Of a DNA stretch of 33,476 bases, positions 22,606 through 30,743 are shown in pieces. The translations under genes were made by a program, and so were the position numbers. How positions within the stretch are numbered: the first letter of the stretch is position 1; each line of letters starts with the position of its first letter. Below the pieces are notes generated by a model. It did no database searches. It saw nothing but the letters and a program-made list of their open reading frames with translations, and had not been told where the DNA came from. The DNA is taken from NCBI GenBank assembly GCA_002405525.1, contig DHLY01000011.1:1-33476 (forward strand), in the 5' to 3' direction. The DNA is from Proteobacteria bacterium UBA4656. Lineage in GTDB: Bacteria; Pseudomonadota; Gammaproteobacteria; Xanthomonadales; Ahniellaceae.

Positions 22606-25600
22606 TCAGCGCGGCACCGCCAGTGCGGGCTCCTCCGGCAGCAGGGCGAGCCCCTGCGCGGCAGCGGCCTCGACGACCTTGCTGCGCTGCGCGGCGAGTG
22701 CCGCGTTCGCGGCGTCCAGCGCGGTCTGGGTGGTCGCCTCGGCGCGCGCGAGGTAGCGCAGCGCCGCTTCGGTCGGTGCGCCATACGAACTGCCGAGGTG
22801 CCACTGCGCCTCGCCGACCTGGGCGAAGGCGTCAGTGTCCGGCAGGTAGCCCTTGGTCTTCTTCGGGTCCTTCCACAGGCCGCGGTCGGCCTCGTCGAGC
22901 GCCTTGAGCGCCTCGTCGGCGGTCTTGCCGAAGGCCTTGAGCGGGTCCGCGTCGGCGATCGGCGTGGCTGGATCGGCGCGCTGGCGGTCGTCGAGGCGCG
23001 CCTGCGCGATCGCCTTGAGGCGCTCGATGTCGGCGCGCGCGGCGGCGATGCGCGCCACGCCCAGCGCCAACGTGTCCTGCAGCGTGGCGGCGCGCGCCAG
23101 CGCCGCGTCGCGCGCCTTCAGCGCCTCGAGGTCCAGCGCCACGCGCGGATCGAAGCCGACGCTGAGCGTGGCCTTCGCGGTCGCGCCGCGGAACGCCAGC
23201 GTCGCCTCGTAGTTGCCGGGCAGCACCTCGATGCCGGCGGGCCCGCCGAACGGCGAGGGCGGCAGCGGCGAGCGCACGGCGTTGCGGCGCAGGTCCCACC
23301 ACCAGCGGTTGAGGCCCTGCCTGGGGTCGATCTCCTGCGTGCGCACCACCGCGCCCGCGGCGTCGCGGATCACGATCCGGACCTTGTCATCGCCGGGCTT
23401 CTGCGGCGCCGAAGCATCGGGCTTGAGCGCCATGCGGCGCGCGCTCTCGCGCTCGGCGTCCGGGTGCGGTACATCATCGGCGCCGATCCAGAAGGTCAGC
23501 GGCGCGCCGCCTGGGCGGTTCTCGCCGGCGAAGTCGCTGTTGCCCGGGAAGCGTGCGTCGGCGCCCTGCGCGGTGTAGCGCACGAAGCCCTGGCCGTCGT
23601 ACGCGGCGAGCGCCGAAGGCACGCCGTCGCGCGCGATCGCGCGCAGCGCGCGGATGTCGTCGAGCACGTAAATGCCGCGGCTGTGGGTGGCGACGATCAG
23701 GTCATGCTCGCGCGGGTGGATCGCGAGGTCGATCGCCGACAGCGACGCCGGCATGCCGGGGTTGAAGCGCGCGAAGGTGGCGCCGGCGTCGAACGACGCG
23801 AACAGGCCCAATTCGGTGCCGACGAAGACCAGGCGCGGCTCGACCGGGTCCTCGACCACGCTCAGCGCATGGCCGTCGAAGGCCTCGCTGTCGATGCGGG
23901 TGGCGCGAGCGCCGTAGTCGTCGAGGCGCCAGACGTAGGTCTCGAAGTCGCCGTCGCGGTGCGCGTCCAGCACCACGAAGGCGGTGCCGGCGCGGTGGTT
24001 GGAGACGTGGATGTGCGGCACGTAGGCGTGCCTGGGCGCGCCGCGCAGCCGGCCTTCGACCGACGTCCACGATGCGCCGCCGTCGCGGGTGACGTGGATG
24101 CGGCCGTCGTCGCTGCCGGCCCAGATCACGCCGCGCTCGGTGGGCGAGGGCGCGATCGCGATCAGGGTGGTGCGGTTCTCCGCGCCGGTGACGTCGGGCG
24201 TGACGCCGCCGGACTTCGCCGACTGCTGGAAGGCCGGGTCGTTGGTGGTCAGGTCCGGGCTGATCGTGGCCCAGGTGTCGCCGCGGTTGGTGCTTCGGTG
24301 CACGAACTGGCTGCCGACGTAGATCGTGGCGGCGTCGAAAGGATCCTGCGCCAGCGCGGTGTTCCAGTGGAAGCGCAGTTCGGCCTGGCCGGGGGCCGCC
24401 GCCGGGCGCACCAGCTTGCGCATGCCGGTGACGAGGTCGAAGTAGACGAGGTAGCCCTCCTGGCTCAGCGCCCAGCCGCGATCGGAGTTCTCGACATCCG
24501 GCATCGAGTCGAAGCCGTCGCCGAAGTGGCTTTCGATCCAGTGGTGGTTCTGCACCGGGCCCGCTTCCCAGGTGTAGGCAGGGCCGCGCCACGAGCCGTT
24601 GTCCTGCAGGCCACCGAACAGGTTGTACGGCGTCTGGAGGTCGAAGCGCACGTGGTAGAACTGCGACAGCGGCAGGTTGGCCGCGTAGCGCCAGGTCTCG
24701 CCGCGGTCGTAGGAGAAGCCCACGCCGCCGTCGTTGCCGTTGATCAGCAGCTTGGCGTGCGTGGGATGCACCCACATCGCGTGGTGGTCGGGGTGCAGGT
24801 CGTCCCAGCCGATCAGGGTCTCGAAGGTCTTGCCGCCGTCGTTGGACACATCCAGCGTGACGCGCAGCAGGTAGACGCGCTGCGGCTGCTCGGGGTCGAC
24901 GCGCAGCTCGGAGAAGTAGAACGGCCGGGTGGCGATGTTCACGTCCTTGTTGACCGGCGCGAAGGTGTAGCCGCCGTCGGTGGAGCGCAGCAGCACCGAT
25001 TCCTTCGCCTCGACCAGCGCGTAGACGATGCGCGGGTCGGACGGCGCGATGGCGACCGCGACCTTGCCGAGCTCGCCGGCCGGCAGGCCTTCCGCCGGGC
25101 CGAGTTTCGCCCAGGTGTCGCCGCCGTCGACGCTGCGGTAGAGGCCGGAGCCCGGCCCGCCGCTGGTGAACTGGTGCGCGCTGCGGCGGAACTGCCACAT
25201 TGCGGCGAACAGCTTGTTCGGGTTCGACGGGTCCATCACCAGTTCCGCCGCGCCGGTGTCGCCGTCGACGTGCAGCACGCGCTGCCAGGTGGCGCCGCCG
25301 TCGCGCGTGCGGTAGACGCCGCGCTCGCCGCCCGCCGACCACAGCCGGCCCATCGCCGCCGCGTGGACCACGTCGCCGTCGCGCGGGTCGACCACCACCT
25401 TGTGGATGCGTTCGGAGTCGGCCAGGCCCTTGAACTGCCACGAACGGCCGGCGTCGGTGCTGCGGTAGATGCCGCGGCCGTAGGACACCGAATTGCGCAC
25501 GTTGGTCTCGCCGGTGCCGGCCCAGACCGTGTTCGGGTTCGAGGGATCGATCGCCAGCGCGCCGATCGAGTGCACCGGCTCCTTCTCCCACACCGGGGTC

Positions 25601-25824
25601 CAGGTGATGCCGGCGTTGGTGGTCTTCCACACGCCGCCGGCCGCGGTGCCGACGTAGACCACGCGCGGGTCGTCGGGCACGGCTTCGATGGCGGTCACGC
25701 GGCCGCTCATGGTGGCCGGGCCGATGCTGCGGGCATCGAGGCCGGCAAGCAGGGCCGGGTCGGGTGCCGCGGCGGACGCAAGGTGGGCGGCCGCGAGCAG
25801 GGCGGCGGCAAACAGGTGGCGCAT
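22606..25824 (-). CDS. Large exported BNR/sortilin-like beta-propeller protein
   Basis: A 1072-residue protein with a signal peptide (HLFAAALLAAAHLASA). At least ten BNR/Asp-box repeats follow in the first 700 residues: GGVWKTTNAGITWTPV, GIYRSTDAGRSWQFKG, GVYRTRDGGATWQRV, GLYRSVDGGDTWAKLG, HVTRDGGASWTSV and others. They fold into two sortilin/Vps10-like propellers of the family often annotated as glycosyl hydrolase. The later part has a beta-sandwich with VRIVIRDAAGAVVRTQEI and LPGNYEATLAF, then a helical tail. No catalytic residues can be assigned. The ATG at 25824 is preceded by GGGGAG and begins the signal peptide. The gene is divergent from the HemJ-like gene; its substrate is unknown. 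Confidence 0.9.
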   Translation of the reverse strand: MRHLFAAALLAAAHLASAAAPDPALLAGLDARSIGPATMSGRVTAIEAVPDDPRVVYVGTAAGGVWKTTNAGITWTPVWEKEPVHSIGALAIDPSNPNTVWAGTGETNVRNSVSYGRGIYRSTDAGRSWQFKGLADSERIHKVVVDPRDGDVVHAAAMGRLWSAGGERGVYRTRDGGATWQRVLHVDGDTGAAELVMDPSNPNKLFAAMWQFRRSAHQFTSGGPGSGLYRSVDGGDTWAKLGPAEGLPAGELGKVAVAIAPSDPRIVYALVEAKESVLLRSTDGGYTFAPVNKDVNIATRPFYFSELRVDPEQPQRVYLLRVTLDVSNDGGKTFETLIGWDDLHPDHHAMWVHPTHAKLLINGNDGGVGFSYDRGETWRYAANLPLSQFYHVRFDLQTPYNLFGGLQDNGSWRGPAYTWEAGPVQNHHWIESHFGDGFDSMPDVENSDRGWALSQEGYLVYFDLVTGMRKLVRPAAAPGQAELRFHWNTALAQDPFDAATIYVGSQFVHRSTNRGDTWATISPDLTTNDPAFQQSAKSGGVTPDVTGAENRTTLIAIAPSPTERGVIWAGSDDGRIHVTRDGGASWTSVEGRLRGAPRHAYVPHIHVSNHRAGTAFVVLDAHRDGDFETYVWRLDDYGARATRIDSEAFDGHALSVVEDPVEPRLVFVGTELGLFASFDAGATFARFNPGMPASLSAIDLAIHPREHDLIVATHSRGIYVLDDIRALRAIARDGVPSALAAYDGQGFVRYTAQGADARFPGNSDFAGENRPGGAPLTFWIGADDVPHPDAERESARRMALKPDASAPQKPGDDKVRIVIRDAAGAVVRTQEIDPRQGLNRWWWDLRRNAVRSPLPPSPFGGPAGIEVLPGNYEATLAFRGATAKATLSVGFDPRVALDLEALKARDAALARAATLQDTLALGVARIAAARADIERLKAIAQARLDDRQRADPATPIADADPLKAFGKTADEALKALDEADRGLWKDPKKTKGYLPDTDAFAQVGEAQWHLGSSYGAPTEAALRYLARAEATTQTALDAANAALAAQRSKVVEAAAAQGLALLPEEPALAVPR

Positions 25825-25887
25825 GCTGGTCTCCCCGTGAAATGCGCATCGACTCCGGGTCGGCGCATGAAATCGGACTCTAGCGGT

Positions 25888-25893
25888 TAGCAT
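25888..25893 (+). promoter_or_regulatory. Putative -10 box of the HemJ-like gene
   Basis: TAGCAT inside GGTTAGCATCGG matches the -10 candidates before hemD (TAGCAT, 27563-27568) and, on the minus strand, before the small lipoprotein gene (26839-26834). Three independent copies at suitable distances support it as the housekeeping -10 of this genome. No clear -35 box is seen. Confidence 0.35.
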
Positions 25894-25921
25894 CGGGGAC
25901 GTCAGCCGCGGAAACCGACCG

Positions 25922-26371
25922 ATGACCTACCTCTGGACCAAGACCTTCCACGCCCTGTTCGTGATCGCCTGGATGGCCTGCGTGTTCTACCTGCCACGGA
26001 TCTTGGTCAACCTCGCCGAGACCCAGGGCCGGCCCGCGGTGCAGGAACGCGTGGCGCTGATGGGCCGCCGCCTGTACCGCTTCGGCCACGTGATGTTCGC
26101 GCTGATGCTGGGCCTCGGCCTGCTGCTGTGGTTCGGCCGCGTGGTGGCACCGGAACTGTGGCCGCACGTCACCGCCGGCCGCGGCTGGATGCACGCCAAG
26201 TTCCTGCTGGTGCTGGTCCTGCTGGGCTACTTCCTGTGGACCGGCCGGATGCTGAAGGCGATCGCCGCCGGTGCCACGCCGAAGTCGTCCACCTGGTACC
26301 GCTGGTTCAACGAGATCCCGCTGCTGCTGGCGATCCCGATCCTCTTCCTGGTGATCGCCAAGCCGTTCTGA
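25922..26371 (+). CDS. hemJ: HemJ/CopD-type membrane protein, candidate protoporphyrinogen IX oxidase
   Basis: A 149-residue protein with four membrane helices, the usual HemJ (UPF0093) length. HemJ oxidises protoporphyrinogen IX to protoporphyrin IX, the penultimate step of heme synthesis. The N-terminus WTKTFHALFVIAWMACVFYLPRI (5-27) has the conserved His10, and GWMHAKFLLVLVLLGYF (89-105) supplies the conserved Lys93. Both positions are invariant in the family. The C-terminal WFNEIPLLLAIPILFLVI is also typical. Related CopD copper-transport domains are longer and differ in these segments. hemD, hemX and hemY lie 1.2 kb downstream, which supports a heme role. It is a single gene with its own promoter. 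Confidence 0.82.
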   Translation: MTYLWTKTFHALFVIAWMACVFYLPRILVNLAETQGRPAVQERVALMGRRLYRFGHVMFALMLGLGLLLWFGRVVAPELWPHVTAGRGWMHAKFLLVLVLLGYFLWTGRMLKAIAAGATPKSSTWYRWFNEIPLLLAIPILFLVIAKPF

Positions 26372-26391
26372 GACCCGGCGCCGGCGTCACG

Positions 26392-26808
26392 TCAGCGCGC
26401 GTCGGCGGCGTAGCGCGGCAGGCCGCTGACTTGCCACCAGCGCTCGGCGGTCGAGTCCCAGCGCCACTCGCTGATCTCGAGCGTGCTGCGCATCTGCTGG
26501 GTGTTGACGTTGACCAGGTCGACCTGCGCGGCCTGCCGCGCGCGGCCTTCGGCGATGACCACGGGCGGATCGGCGCGGAAGCCGGCCACGCGCAACTGGC
26601 GCAGGCGCTCGAGGTCGAACTCGCGCAGCGGGCGGCCCTGCAGCACCTGCGGGTCGATGAACGCCACGATCTGCTCCGGCGTGCCCCAGCGCACGGTCGA
26701 GGCGTATTCGTCGAGCGTCTTCTCCAGCAGCTTGAGTTCGCTGCGCTGCGGATTGCCGCAGGCGGCGAACAGCATGACGAGGACGGACACGGCGAGTCGG
26801 CGGTTCAT
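26392..26808 (-). CDS. Small lipoprotein of unknown function
   Basis: A 138-residue protein with a lipobox FAAC (MLFAACG) after a short signal peptide. The mature part is helical (KLLEKTLDEYASTVRWGTPEQIVAFIDP), then a beta part with VVIAEGRARQAAQVDLVNVNTQ and EWRWDSTAERWWQV. I do not recognise the family, though small lipoproteins of this build occur across the Lysobacterales. AGGAG precedes the ATG. A TAGCAT -10 box (26839-26834) gives a short leader that starts inside the end of the thioesterase gene, so it can be transcribed separately. Confidence 0.82.
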   Translation of the reverse strand: MNRRLAVSVLVMLFAACGNPQRSELKLLEKTLDEYASTVRWGTPEQIVAFIDPQVLQGRPLREFDLERLRQLRVAGFRADPPVVIAEGRARQAAQVDLVNVNTQQMRSTLEISEWRWDSTAERWWQVSGLPRYAADAR

Positions 26809-26836
26809 GCGCGATCTCCTGCTCCCAGCGACCATG

Positions 26837-27301
26837 CTAACCGGACGCCGCCCTGGCGACGAACCGGGCGTCCTGCCGCGCCGCGGTGCCGGCGCCGCCG
26901 GCGCCGGCGATCTCGGCGAACACCACAATGCGCGCTCGACCCCGTTCGCGCAAGGCGGCGAGGAATCCGGGCCAGGCGCCGTCCTCGGCATAGGCCTCGG
27001 CGATCAGTTCACCCCACACCGGCGCGAGGTACGACAGGTTCGCCTGCTGGACGTAGACATCGGCGACCAACCCGGCTTCGGCCATTTTCAGGTTGACCAG
27101 GCCCCAGGCCGCCAGCGTCAGCAGGCTCGACAGGCTGCCGCCGAAGGCATTTCCCTTGTCGTTGACGTTCGGCGCCAGCGGCGCGCCCAGCGCGAGCCGG
27201 TGGCCATCGTAGTCGAGCGCACGAACGTCCATCGCGCGGGCCAGCGGAATGCCCTCCCGCAGCGCGCGCTCGAGGGCACGGAGGTCGCCGGCTTCGATCA
27301 T
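26837..27301 (-). CDS. YiiD_C-type hotdog thioesterase domain protein
   Basis: A 154-residue single-domain protein matching the thioesterase-like C-terminal domain of YiiD. The signature LAPNVNDKGNAFGGSLSSLLTLAAWGLV (starting near residue 42) has the conserved Asn, Lys and FGGSL core helix, followed by VYVQQANLSYLAPVWGELIAEA. The hotdog fold suggests an acyl-thioester substrate, but none is known for this stand-alone form. The ATG at 27301 was chosen because domain similarity starts just after it; an in-frame extension upstream is unlike protein. It is divergent from hemD. Confidence 0.85.
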   Translation of the reverse strand: MIEAGDLRALERALREGIPLARAMDVRALDYDGHRLALGAPLAPNVNDKGNAFGGSLSSLLTLAAWGLVNLKMAEAGLVADVYVQQANLSYLAPVWGELIAEAYAEDGAWPGFLAALRERGRARIVVFAEIAGAGGAGTAARQDARFVARAASG

Positions 27302-27576
27302 GGCGGACTGCGCAGGGAAGGGATCGCGAGTCTGCCCGGTGCGGCCAGCGCGCGGCAACCGGGCGGACGCGACGGAACAAGTGTGGATACTTGTTCACAG
27401 GTTCCCGGGCGGGCTGTCGAGAATTTGCTGTCCTGCGCTTTCCCGAAATCGCGAGTCCGGCGCATGGGCGGACTCGTTCCGGCCGGATCAGCCGCTTGCG
27501 CGATCGATTCGCGAGCGCGGCATCCACGCGGCGCGCCGGCAGGGTGTGTACCGACACCCTGCTAGCATCGCAAGCG
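27302..27576. promoter_or_regulatory. Divergent control region before hemD with three inverted repeats
   Basis: This 275-base gap holds three clean inverted repeats. GAACAAGT/ACTTGTTC (27375-27396) has a six-base spacer. CGAGTCCG/CGGACTCG (27452-27476) has a nine-base spacer. GCAGGGTGT/ACACCCTGC (27539-27562) has a six-base spacer. The last touches an extended -10 box. Such density suggests binding of one or more dimeric regulators between the thioesterase and heme genes. No coding frame is supported. Confidence 0.5.
27539..27568 (+). promoter_or_regulatory. hemD promoter with overlapping operator-like dyad
   Basis: The extended -10 sequence TGCTAGCAT (27560-27568) ends eight bases before the hemD ATG, so the mRNA is probably leaderless or nearly so. 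The perfect nine-base dyad GCAGGGTGT/ACACCCTGC (27539-27562) fills the spacer where polymerase would sit and overlaps the TGC. Binding there would block initiation. Confidence 0.45.
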
Positions 27577-28338
27577 ATGACGCGCCGTCCCCGCCCCGCG
27601 CCACTCGCCGGACGCACCGTGGTCGTGACCCGTCCCGCCGGCACCGGTGGAACACTGGCGCGGGCCGCGCGCGCGCTGGGCGCGCAGGCGGTGCTGCTGC
27701 CCGGCGCGGCCCTGCGCGGGGCTGCGGATCCGCAGGCCGCGCGGGCCGGGCTCGATCGCGCAGCGCGTGCCGACGCCGTGGTGTTCACCAGCCCCGCCGC
27801 GGTGCGCTTTGCCTTCGCCCTGCGCCCCCGCTGGCGGCCGCGGCGCGGCGCAGCGGTCCATGCGGTCGGGCCCGCGACCGCCCGTGCACTCGCGCGCCGC
27901 GGGGTCGTCGCGCGGGCGCCCGACCGCCGCTATGACAGTGAAGGCCTGCTCGCAGCGCTGGCGGCGGTGCCGCCGCGCGTGGCGGCGGTGATCGGCGCCC
28001 CGGGGGGCCGCGGCCTGATCGCGGACGGCCTGCGGGCGCGTGGCACGCGGGTCGACCTGGTCGAGGTCTACCGCCGGGTGCCGGCACGGCTCGACGCCCG
28101 CCACCTGCGCCCGCTGGCGCGGGCGCCCGGCCGCCTCGTGCTGCTGCTGTCCAGCGTGGAAACGCTGGGCAACCTGCGCACGACACTGCCTGCCGACGCG
28201 TGGGTACTGCTGCGCGGCGCGGCGGTGGTGGCGAGTAGCGCGCGGGTCGCGGACGCCGCGCTCGCCGCCGGCTTGCGCGCATCGCGCGTCGCCCGCTCCG
28301 CGCTCGGCGCCGACCTTCTGGCCGCTGCTGCGCGCTGA
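27577..28338 (+). CDS. hemD: Uroporphyrinogen-III synthase HemD
   Basis: A 253-residue enzyme that closes and inverts ring D of hydroxymethylbilane to give uroporphyrinogen III, the common precursor of heme, siroheme and cobalamin. The sequence is poorly conserved as in all HemD proteins, but VVVTRPAGTGGTLARAARALG (from residue 15), VVFTSPAAVRFAF and AVHAVGPATARALARRG are clear. So are DSEGLLAALA, GGRGLIADGLRARGTRVDLVEVYRR and the closing VASSARVADAALAAG. The ATG at 27577 begins the protein right after the promoter. hemX follows after 63 bases and hemY after that, the usual hemDXY order. hemC is not in the window. Confidence 0.9.
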   Translation: MTRRPRPAPLAGRTVVVTRPAGTGGTLARAARALGAQAVLLPGAALRGAADPQAARAGLDRAARADAVVFTSPAAVRFAFALRPRWRPRRGAAVHAVGPATARALARRGVVARAPDRRYDSEGLLAALAAVPPRVAAVIGAPGGRGLIADGLRARGTRVDLVEVYRRVPARLDARHLRPLARAPGRLVLLLSSVETLGNLRTTLPADAWVLLRGAAVVASSARVADAALAAGLRASRVARSALGADLLAAAAR

Positions 28339-28366
28339 CGGCGCCGCGCCGCCAGCGCGAGGTGCT

Positions 28367-28383
28367 GATACGATTCGCGTATC
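28367..28383 (+). repeat. Small hairpin between hemD and hemX
   Basis: GATACG (28367-28372) and CGTATC (28378-28383) flank ATTCG in the 63-base gap. It may be an mRNA processing or stability element within the operon; the stem is short. Confidence 0.3.
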
Positions 28384-28401
28384 GACTCCGCCGACGTGGA
28401 A

Positions 28402-29466
28402 ATGTCCGATCCCGCCGCCGTCTCCGCCGATGCCGCGCCCGCCGCGGCGCCGCGGCGCGCCCCCGCCGCAACCCTTTCGCTGTTTGCCGCCGCCGCCGCG
28501 CTCGCGCTGGCGGGCTGGGCCGCCTGGTCGGCCTTCGACACTGGCCTTGCGCTGTCCGCGTCGGAACAGGCGCGGCGCGCGCAAGGCGAGGCGGTGGCCC
28601 GCCTCGAGCGCGACCTGGCCGACGCGTCGACCGCGCGCGAGTCGATCGACCGCCGCCTGAAGGATGTCGAAGGGGTCAACCAGAGCCTGCGCGAGGAAGT
28701 CCTCGGCCTCGGTGAGCGTGCGCGCCTGCTCGAGGACGCGGTATCGCGGCTCGCCGAGCGCAGCCTTTCCGGCGGAGTGCTGCTGCGACTGAACGAAGCC
28801 GAGTTCCTGCTCCGGCTCGGCGCCGAGCGATTGGCCCTGTTCGACGATCCGGACGCGACCATCGCCGCGTTCCGGCTGGCCGATGCCGAACTGGCCGCAC
28901 TCGACGACCCCCTGTTCGCCGGCGTGCGGCAGACGATCGCCGCCGAGATCGAGGCGCTGTCGGCGGTGCCGCGCCCGGACCGCGGCGCCCTGCTGCGCGG
29001 CCTCGATGCGGTGGCCGACGCCCTGCCCGCCCTGCCCATGCGCGGCGCTTCGCCGGGCGCACCGCAGACGCCACTGCCGCCGACCGCCGGCTGGCTCGAT
29101 CACGTCGCGCAGGCCCTGTCGCGCTTCGTGCGCGTGCGGGAACTGTCGACCGACGCCGCGGCCGGCGCGGTGCCGGAAGCGGTCGCCGGGCGCACCGCTG
29201 TGGTGGTGGAAGTCCATCTCGCCAAGGCGGCACTCGCCCGCGGCGACGACGCGGTGCTGCGCGCGGCCGCCGCGCGCGCGCGCGCCGGGGTCGAGTCCGG
29301 CTTCGAAACCGCCGACCCCGGCGTGCAGCGCGCGCTGGCCTCATTGGACGCGGTGCTCGCCGTGCCGGCGCGCGGCGATTGGCCCACGGTCGGCGGCGCG
29401 CTCGCCGAACTGCGCAACCTGCGCGCGACGCGCGCGCTGGCGGATGCCGGAAACGACGGCGAATGA
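28402..29466 (+). CDS. hemX: HemX family membrane protein
   Basis: A 354-residue protein of the proteobacterial HemX family. An Ala/Pro-rich cytoplasmic N-terminus is followed by one membrane helix (LSLFAAAAALALAGWAAWSAF, about 26-46) and a coiled coil (ASEQARRAQGEAVARLERDL, DRRLKDVEGVNQSLREEVLG). A helical periplasmic domain ends the protein, with LLRLNEAEFLLRLGAERLALF and the repeats around VHLAKAALARGDDAVLRAA. Although long labelled a uroporphyrinogen methyltransferase, no SAM-binding motif is visible; a role in assembling heme enzymes in the membrane with HemY is more likely. The ATG at 28402 is preferred; a GTG two codons earlier is possible. Its TGA overlaps the hemY ATG. Confidence 0.9.
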   Translation: MSDPAAVSADAAPAAAPRRAPAATLSLFAAAAALALAGWAAWSAFDTGLALSASEQARRAQGEAVARLERDLADASTARESIDRRLKDVEGVNQSLREEVLGLGERARLLEDAVSRLAERSLSGGVLLRLNEAEFLLRLGAERLALFDDPDATIAAFRLADAELAALDDPLFAGVRQTIAAEIEALSAVPRPDRGALLRGLDAVADALPALPMRGASPGAPQTPLPPTAGWLDHVAQALSRFVRVRELSTDAAAGAVPEAVAGRTAVVVEVHLAKAALARGDDAVLRAAAARARAGVESGFETADPGVQRALASLDAVLAVPARGDWPTVGGALAELRNLRATRALADAGNDGE

Positions 29467-30728
29467 GGGCGTATCGCATCCTGCTGGGCCTGCTCGGTAG
29501 CGCGTTCGCGGCGGCGCTGGCAGCGTGGGCGATCGGTGCCGACCCGGGCTACGTGTTCATCCAGCGCGGGCGCTTCGTGGTCGAGACCTCGCTCGTATTC
29601 GCGGTGCTGGCCACCGTCGCCCTGCTCGCCCTGGCGTGGCTCGCGGTGTGGCTGCTGCGCTGGCCGCTGCGGGTGATGGTGGCGCGCGCGCGGCGACGCG
29701 GCCGGCGCCAGTTCGCCCGCGGCATGCTGGCGCTGGCCGAAGGCCGCCCGAAGCGCGCAGGCAACTTGCTGGAAGACGCGGCGCGCCTGCGCTCGTTGAA
29801 CATCCCGGCCCTGGTCGCCGCAGTGGCCGCCGCACGGCAGCACGGCGACGCCGCACGGCACGGCGTGCTCCTTCAGCGACTGGCCGACACCGGCGAGGGC
29901 GAGGTCGCGGCCAGCGTGTTGCGCGCCGAGGCGGAGCTCGAAGACGGGCGCGCCGGCGCCGCGATCGAGATCCTCACCCCGCTCGACCACGGGCAACGTC
30001 TGCCGCCGGCCGGCGTGCGCACGCTGGTCTCGTCGCTGGCCGCGCGTGGTCGCGCTCGCGAATCGCTGCCGATGCTGGCGCGGCTGCGCAAGGCCCAGGC
30101 CTACGCGCCGGCGACCATGGACGCCTTCGAGGCCGAGGTGCTCGGTCAGGCGCTCGCGCAGTGTTCCGATGCGGTCAGTCTGCGCGCGCTGTGGGCGGAG
30201 TTCTCGCGCCACCAGCGCAAGGCTGCGCCGGTCGCGGTGGCCTTCGCGCGCCGCGCCACCGCGCTGGGACTCGGCGACGACGTGGCCGACGAGGTCGAAT
30301 CGGCACTCAAGGCGCAATGGTCGGACCGCGTGGTCGAGGCTTGGGCGCGACTGCCGACCGCGCAGCGCGCGCAGCGGATCGGCCGCGCGGAGGCTTGGCT
30401 CAGGGACCATCCCGCCAGCCCGGGCCTGCTGCTGGCGATCGGCCGTCTGTGCCGCGAGGGCGAGCTGTGGACGAAGTCCGAGGAGTACCTGCGGCGCGCG
30501 CTGTCCAATGGTGCCGGGCCGGCGGCGTGGGAGGAACTGGGTCTGCTCTATGCCGCGCAGGACGACGCCGCGCGCGCGCAGCGCGCGCTCGCCAACGCAC
30601 TGGCGGTTGCGCGCGGCGAGGAAGCCACGGCGGTGAATGCGCGCCACGGCCGCGATGACGTCGCTACCCCACTGCCGGCGCCGGAGGTGCGCAACGAACA
30701 CGGCGTGCCGGTGCTGCCGCGAGCCTGA
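29463..30728 (+). CDS. hemY: HemY family TPR membrane protein
   Basis: A 421-residue protein. Two N-terminal membrane helices (ILLGLLGSAFAAALAAWAIG and TSLVFAVLATVALLALAWLA) flank DPGYVFIQRGRFVVE, which is the HemY_N signature. A tetratricopeptide domain follows (FARGMLALAEGRPKRAGNLL, VLRAEAELEDGRAGAAIEIL, LLLAIGRLCREGELWTKSEE). Despite its name it is not the protoporphyrinogen oxidase of Gram-positives; proteobacterial HemY helps late heme steps, probably as a scaffold. A four-base overlap with hemX shows coupled translation. trmL begins 15 bases later. A HemJ-like oxidase 3 kb upstream fits the same pathway. Confidence 0.92.
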   Translation: MRAYRILLGLLGSAFAAALAAWAIGADPGYVFIQRGRFVVETSLVFAVLATVALLALAWLAVWLLRWPLRVMVARARRRGRRQFARGMLALAEGRPKRAGNLLEDAARLRSLNIPALVAAVAAARQHGDAARHGVLLQRLADTGEGEVAASVLRAEAELEDGRAGAAIEILTPLDHGQRLPPAGVRTLVSSLAARGRARESLPMLARLRKAQAYAPATMDAFEAEVLGQALAQCSDAVSLRALWAEFSRHQRKAAPVAVAFARRATALGLGDDVADEVESALKAQWSDRVVEAWARLPTAQRAQRIGRAEAWLRDHPASPGLLLAIGRLCREGELWTKSEEYLRRALSNGAGPAAWEELGLLYAAQDDAARAQRALANALAVARGEEATAVNARHGRDDVATPLPAPEVRNEHGVPVLPRA

Positions 30729-30743
30729 GACGGGATCGGCCGC

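Noticed and set aside
22075..25890. A 1271-codon open frame on the plus strand
   Set aside because: It is the antisense of the BNR-repeat propeller gene, plus the end of the phosphodiesterase gene in another frame; no domain and no ribosome binding site.
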